Origin: Baekduia soli
GTDB taxonomy: Bacteria > Actinomycetota > Thermoleophilia > Solirubrobacterales > Solirubrobacteraceae
Direction of reading: 5' to 3'
Length of the DNA: 64,000 nt
Assembly (NCBI RefSeq): GCF_007970665.1
Contig: NZ_CP042430.1
Location: forward strand, 1 to 64,000
Shown here: one piece after another, positions 63,939-64,000 of the stretch
Numbering within the stretch: position 1 is the first letter of the stretch
Layout of the letters: every line of letters starts with the position of its first letter
Made by a program: the position numbers and the translations under genes
Notes under the pieces: generated by a model
What the model saw: the letters and a program-made list of their open reading frames with translations, nothing else
Database searches by the model: none
What the model was told of the DNA's origin: nothing

Positions 63939-64000
63939 ATGCCCCGTCTTCCGCGTCTGCTGGCGCCGGCTGCGGCCCTCGCCGCCCTCGCCGCGGTCGT
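63939..64000 (+). CDS. Start of a secreted protein (cut by window edge)
   Basis: ATG at 63939 preceded by AAGAAGG. The first residues MPRLPRLLAPAAALAALAAV form a signal peptide. Only 20 residues are visible, so the mature protein is unknown. The 176-base gap before it shows no other feature. Confidence 0.6.
   Translation, partial: MPRLPRLLAPAAALAALAAV

Overview
The window is about 75% G+C with strongly GC-biased third codon positions. It carries several F420-type luciferase-like oxidoreductases, a class II DAHP synthase, a CrcB pair with DUF190 modules, a LigD-type polymerase domain and a TreS-like GH13 protein. This points to a high-GC actinobacterium, most likely Thermoleophilia/Solirubrobacterales. 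That placement is inference from gene content; there is no rRNA or other phylogenetic marker here. I see no rRNA, tRNA, CRISPR array, insertion sequence, integrase or replication origin.

Layout. 0-5 kb: two CrcB fluoride channels, DUF190 modules, a TreT-like glycosyltransferase, a DUF218 protein with an N-terminal NagB-like tail, and a tandem universal stress protein. This stretch is full of single-base frame breaks. 5.5-22 kb: housekeeping and general metabolism (YihY/BrkB protein, glycerate kinase, lactonase-type metallo-hydrolase, enoyl-CoA hydratase, three short-chain dehydrogenases counting those near 10 and 15 kb, 6-phosphogluconate dehydrogenase, methyltransferase, an M15 peptidase with a coiled coil, a large LuxR/AAA regulator, NAD synthase).

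22.6-42.6 kb is the most distinctive part: a dense catabolic island. It holds an MmgE/PrpD protein, a cyclase/kynurenine-formamidase-like protein, a CoA-ester lyase, two separate HyuB/HyuA (hydantoinase/oxoprolinase) pairs, an isochorismatase-fold hydrolase lacking the usual cysteine, a luciferase-like oxidoreductase, two SDRs, a cupin, a 3-hydroxyacyl-CoA dehydrogenase, a gamma-glutamyltransferase-like protein, a VOC protein and an acyl-CoA carboxyltransferase, with an IclR regulator in the middle. Start/stop overlaps tie many of these into operons. Together they look like a route that opens or carboxylates a cyclic amide or carbonyl compound and feeds the acid into CoA-dependent oxidation. 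The substrate is unknown. The second HyuA is interrupted by an in-frame TGA.

43-51.5 kb: exonuclease III and a LigD polymerase domain (DNA repair), then a very large protein with two complementary cyclase half-domains, an AAA/STAND ATPase and TPRs. It is flanked by two secreted proteins that share a C-terminal tail. 51.5-64 kb: gene remnants, a TreS-like protein, DAHP synthase, an MFS pump divergent from a WYL regulator with phased operator-like repeats, an SDR, an amidase, methylaspartate ammonia-lyase, and the start of a secreted protein at the right edge.

Sequence quality matters throughout. Many frame breaks sit in G/C runs, and several genes have lost their 5' ends. Both could be assembly or sequencing error rather than biology.
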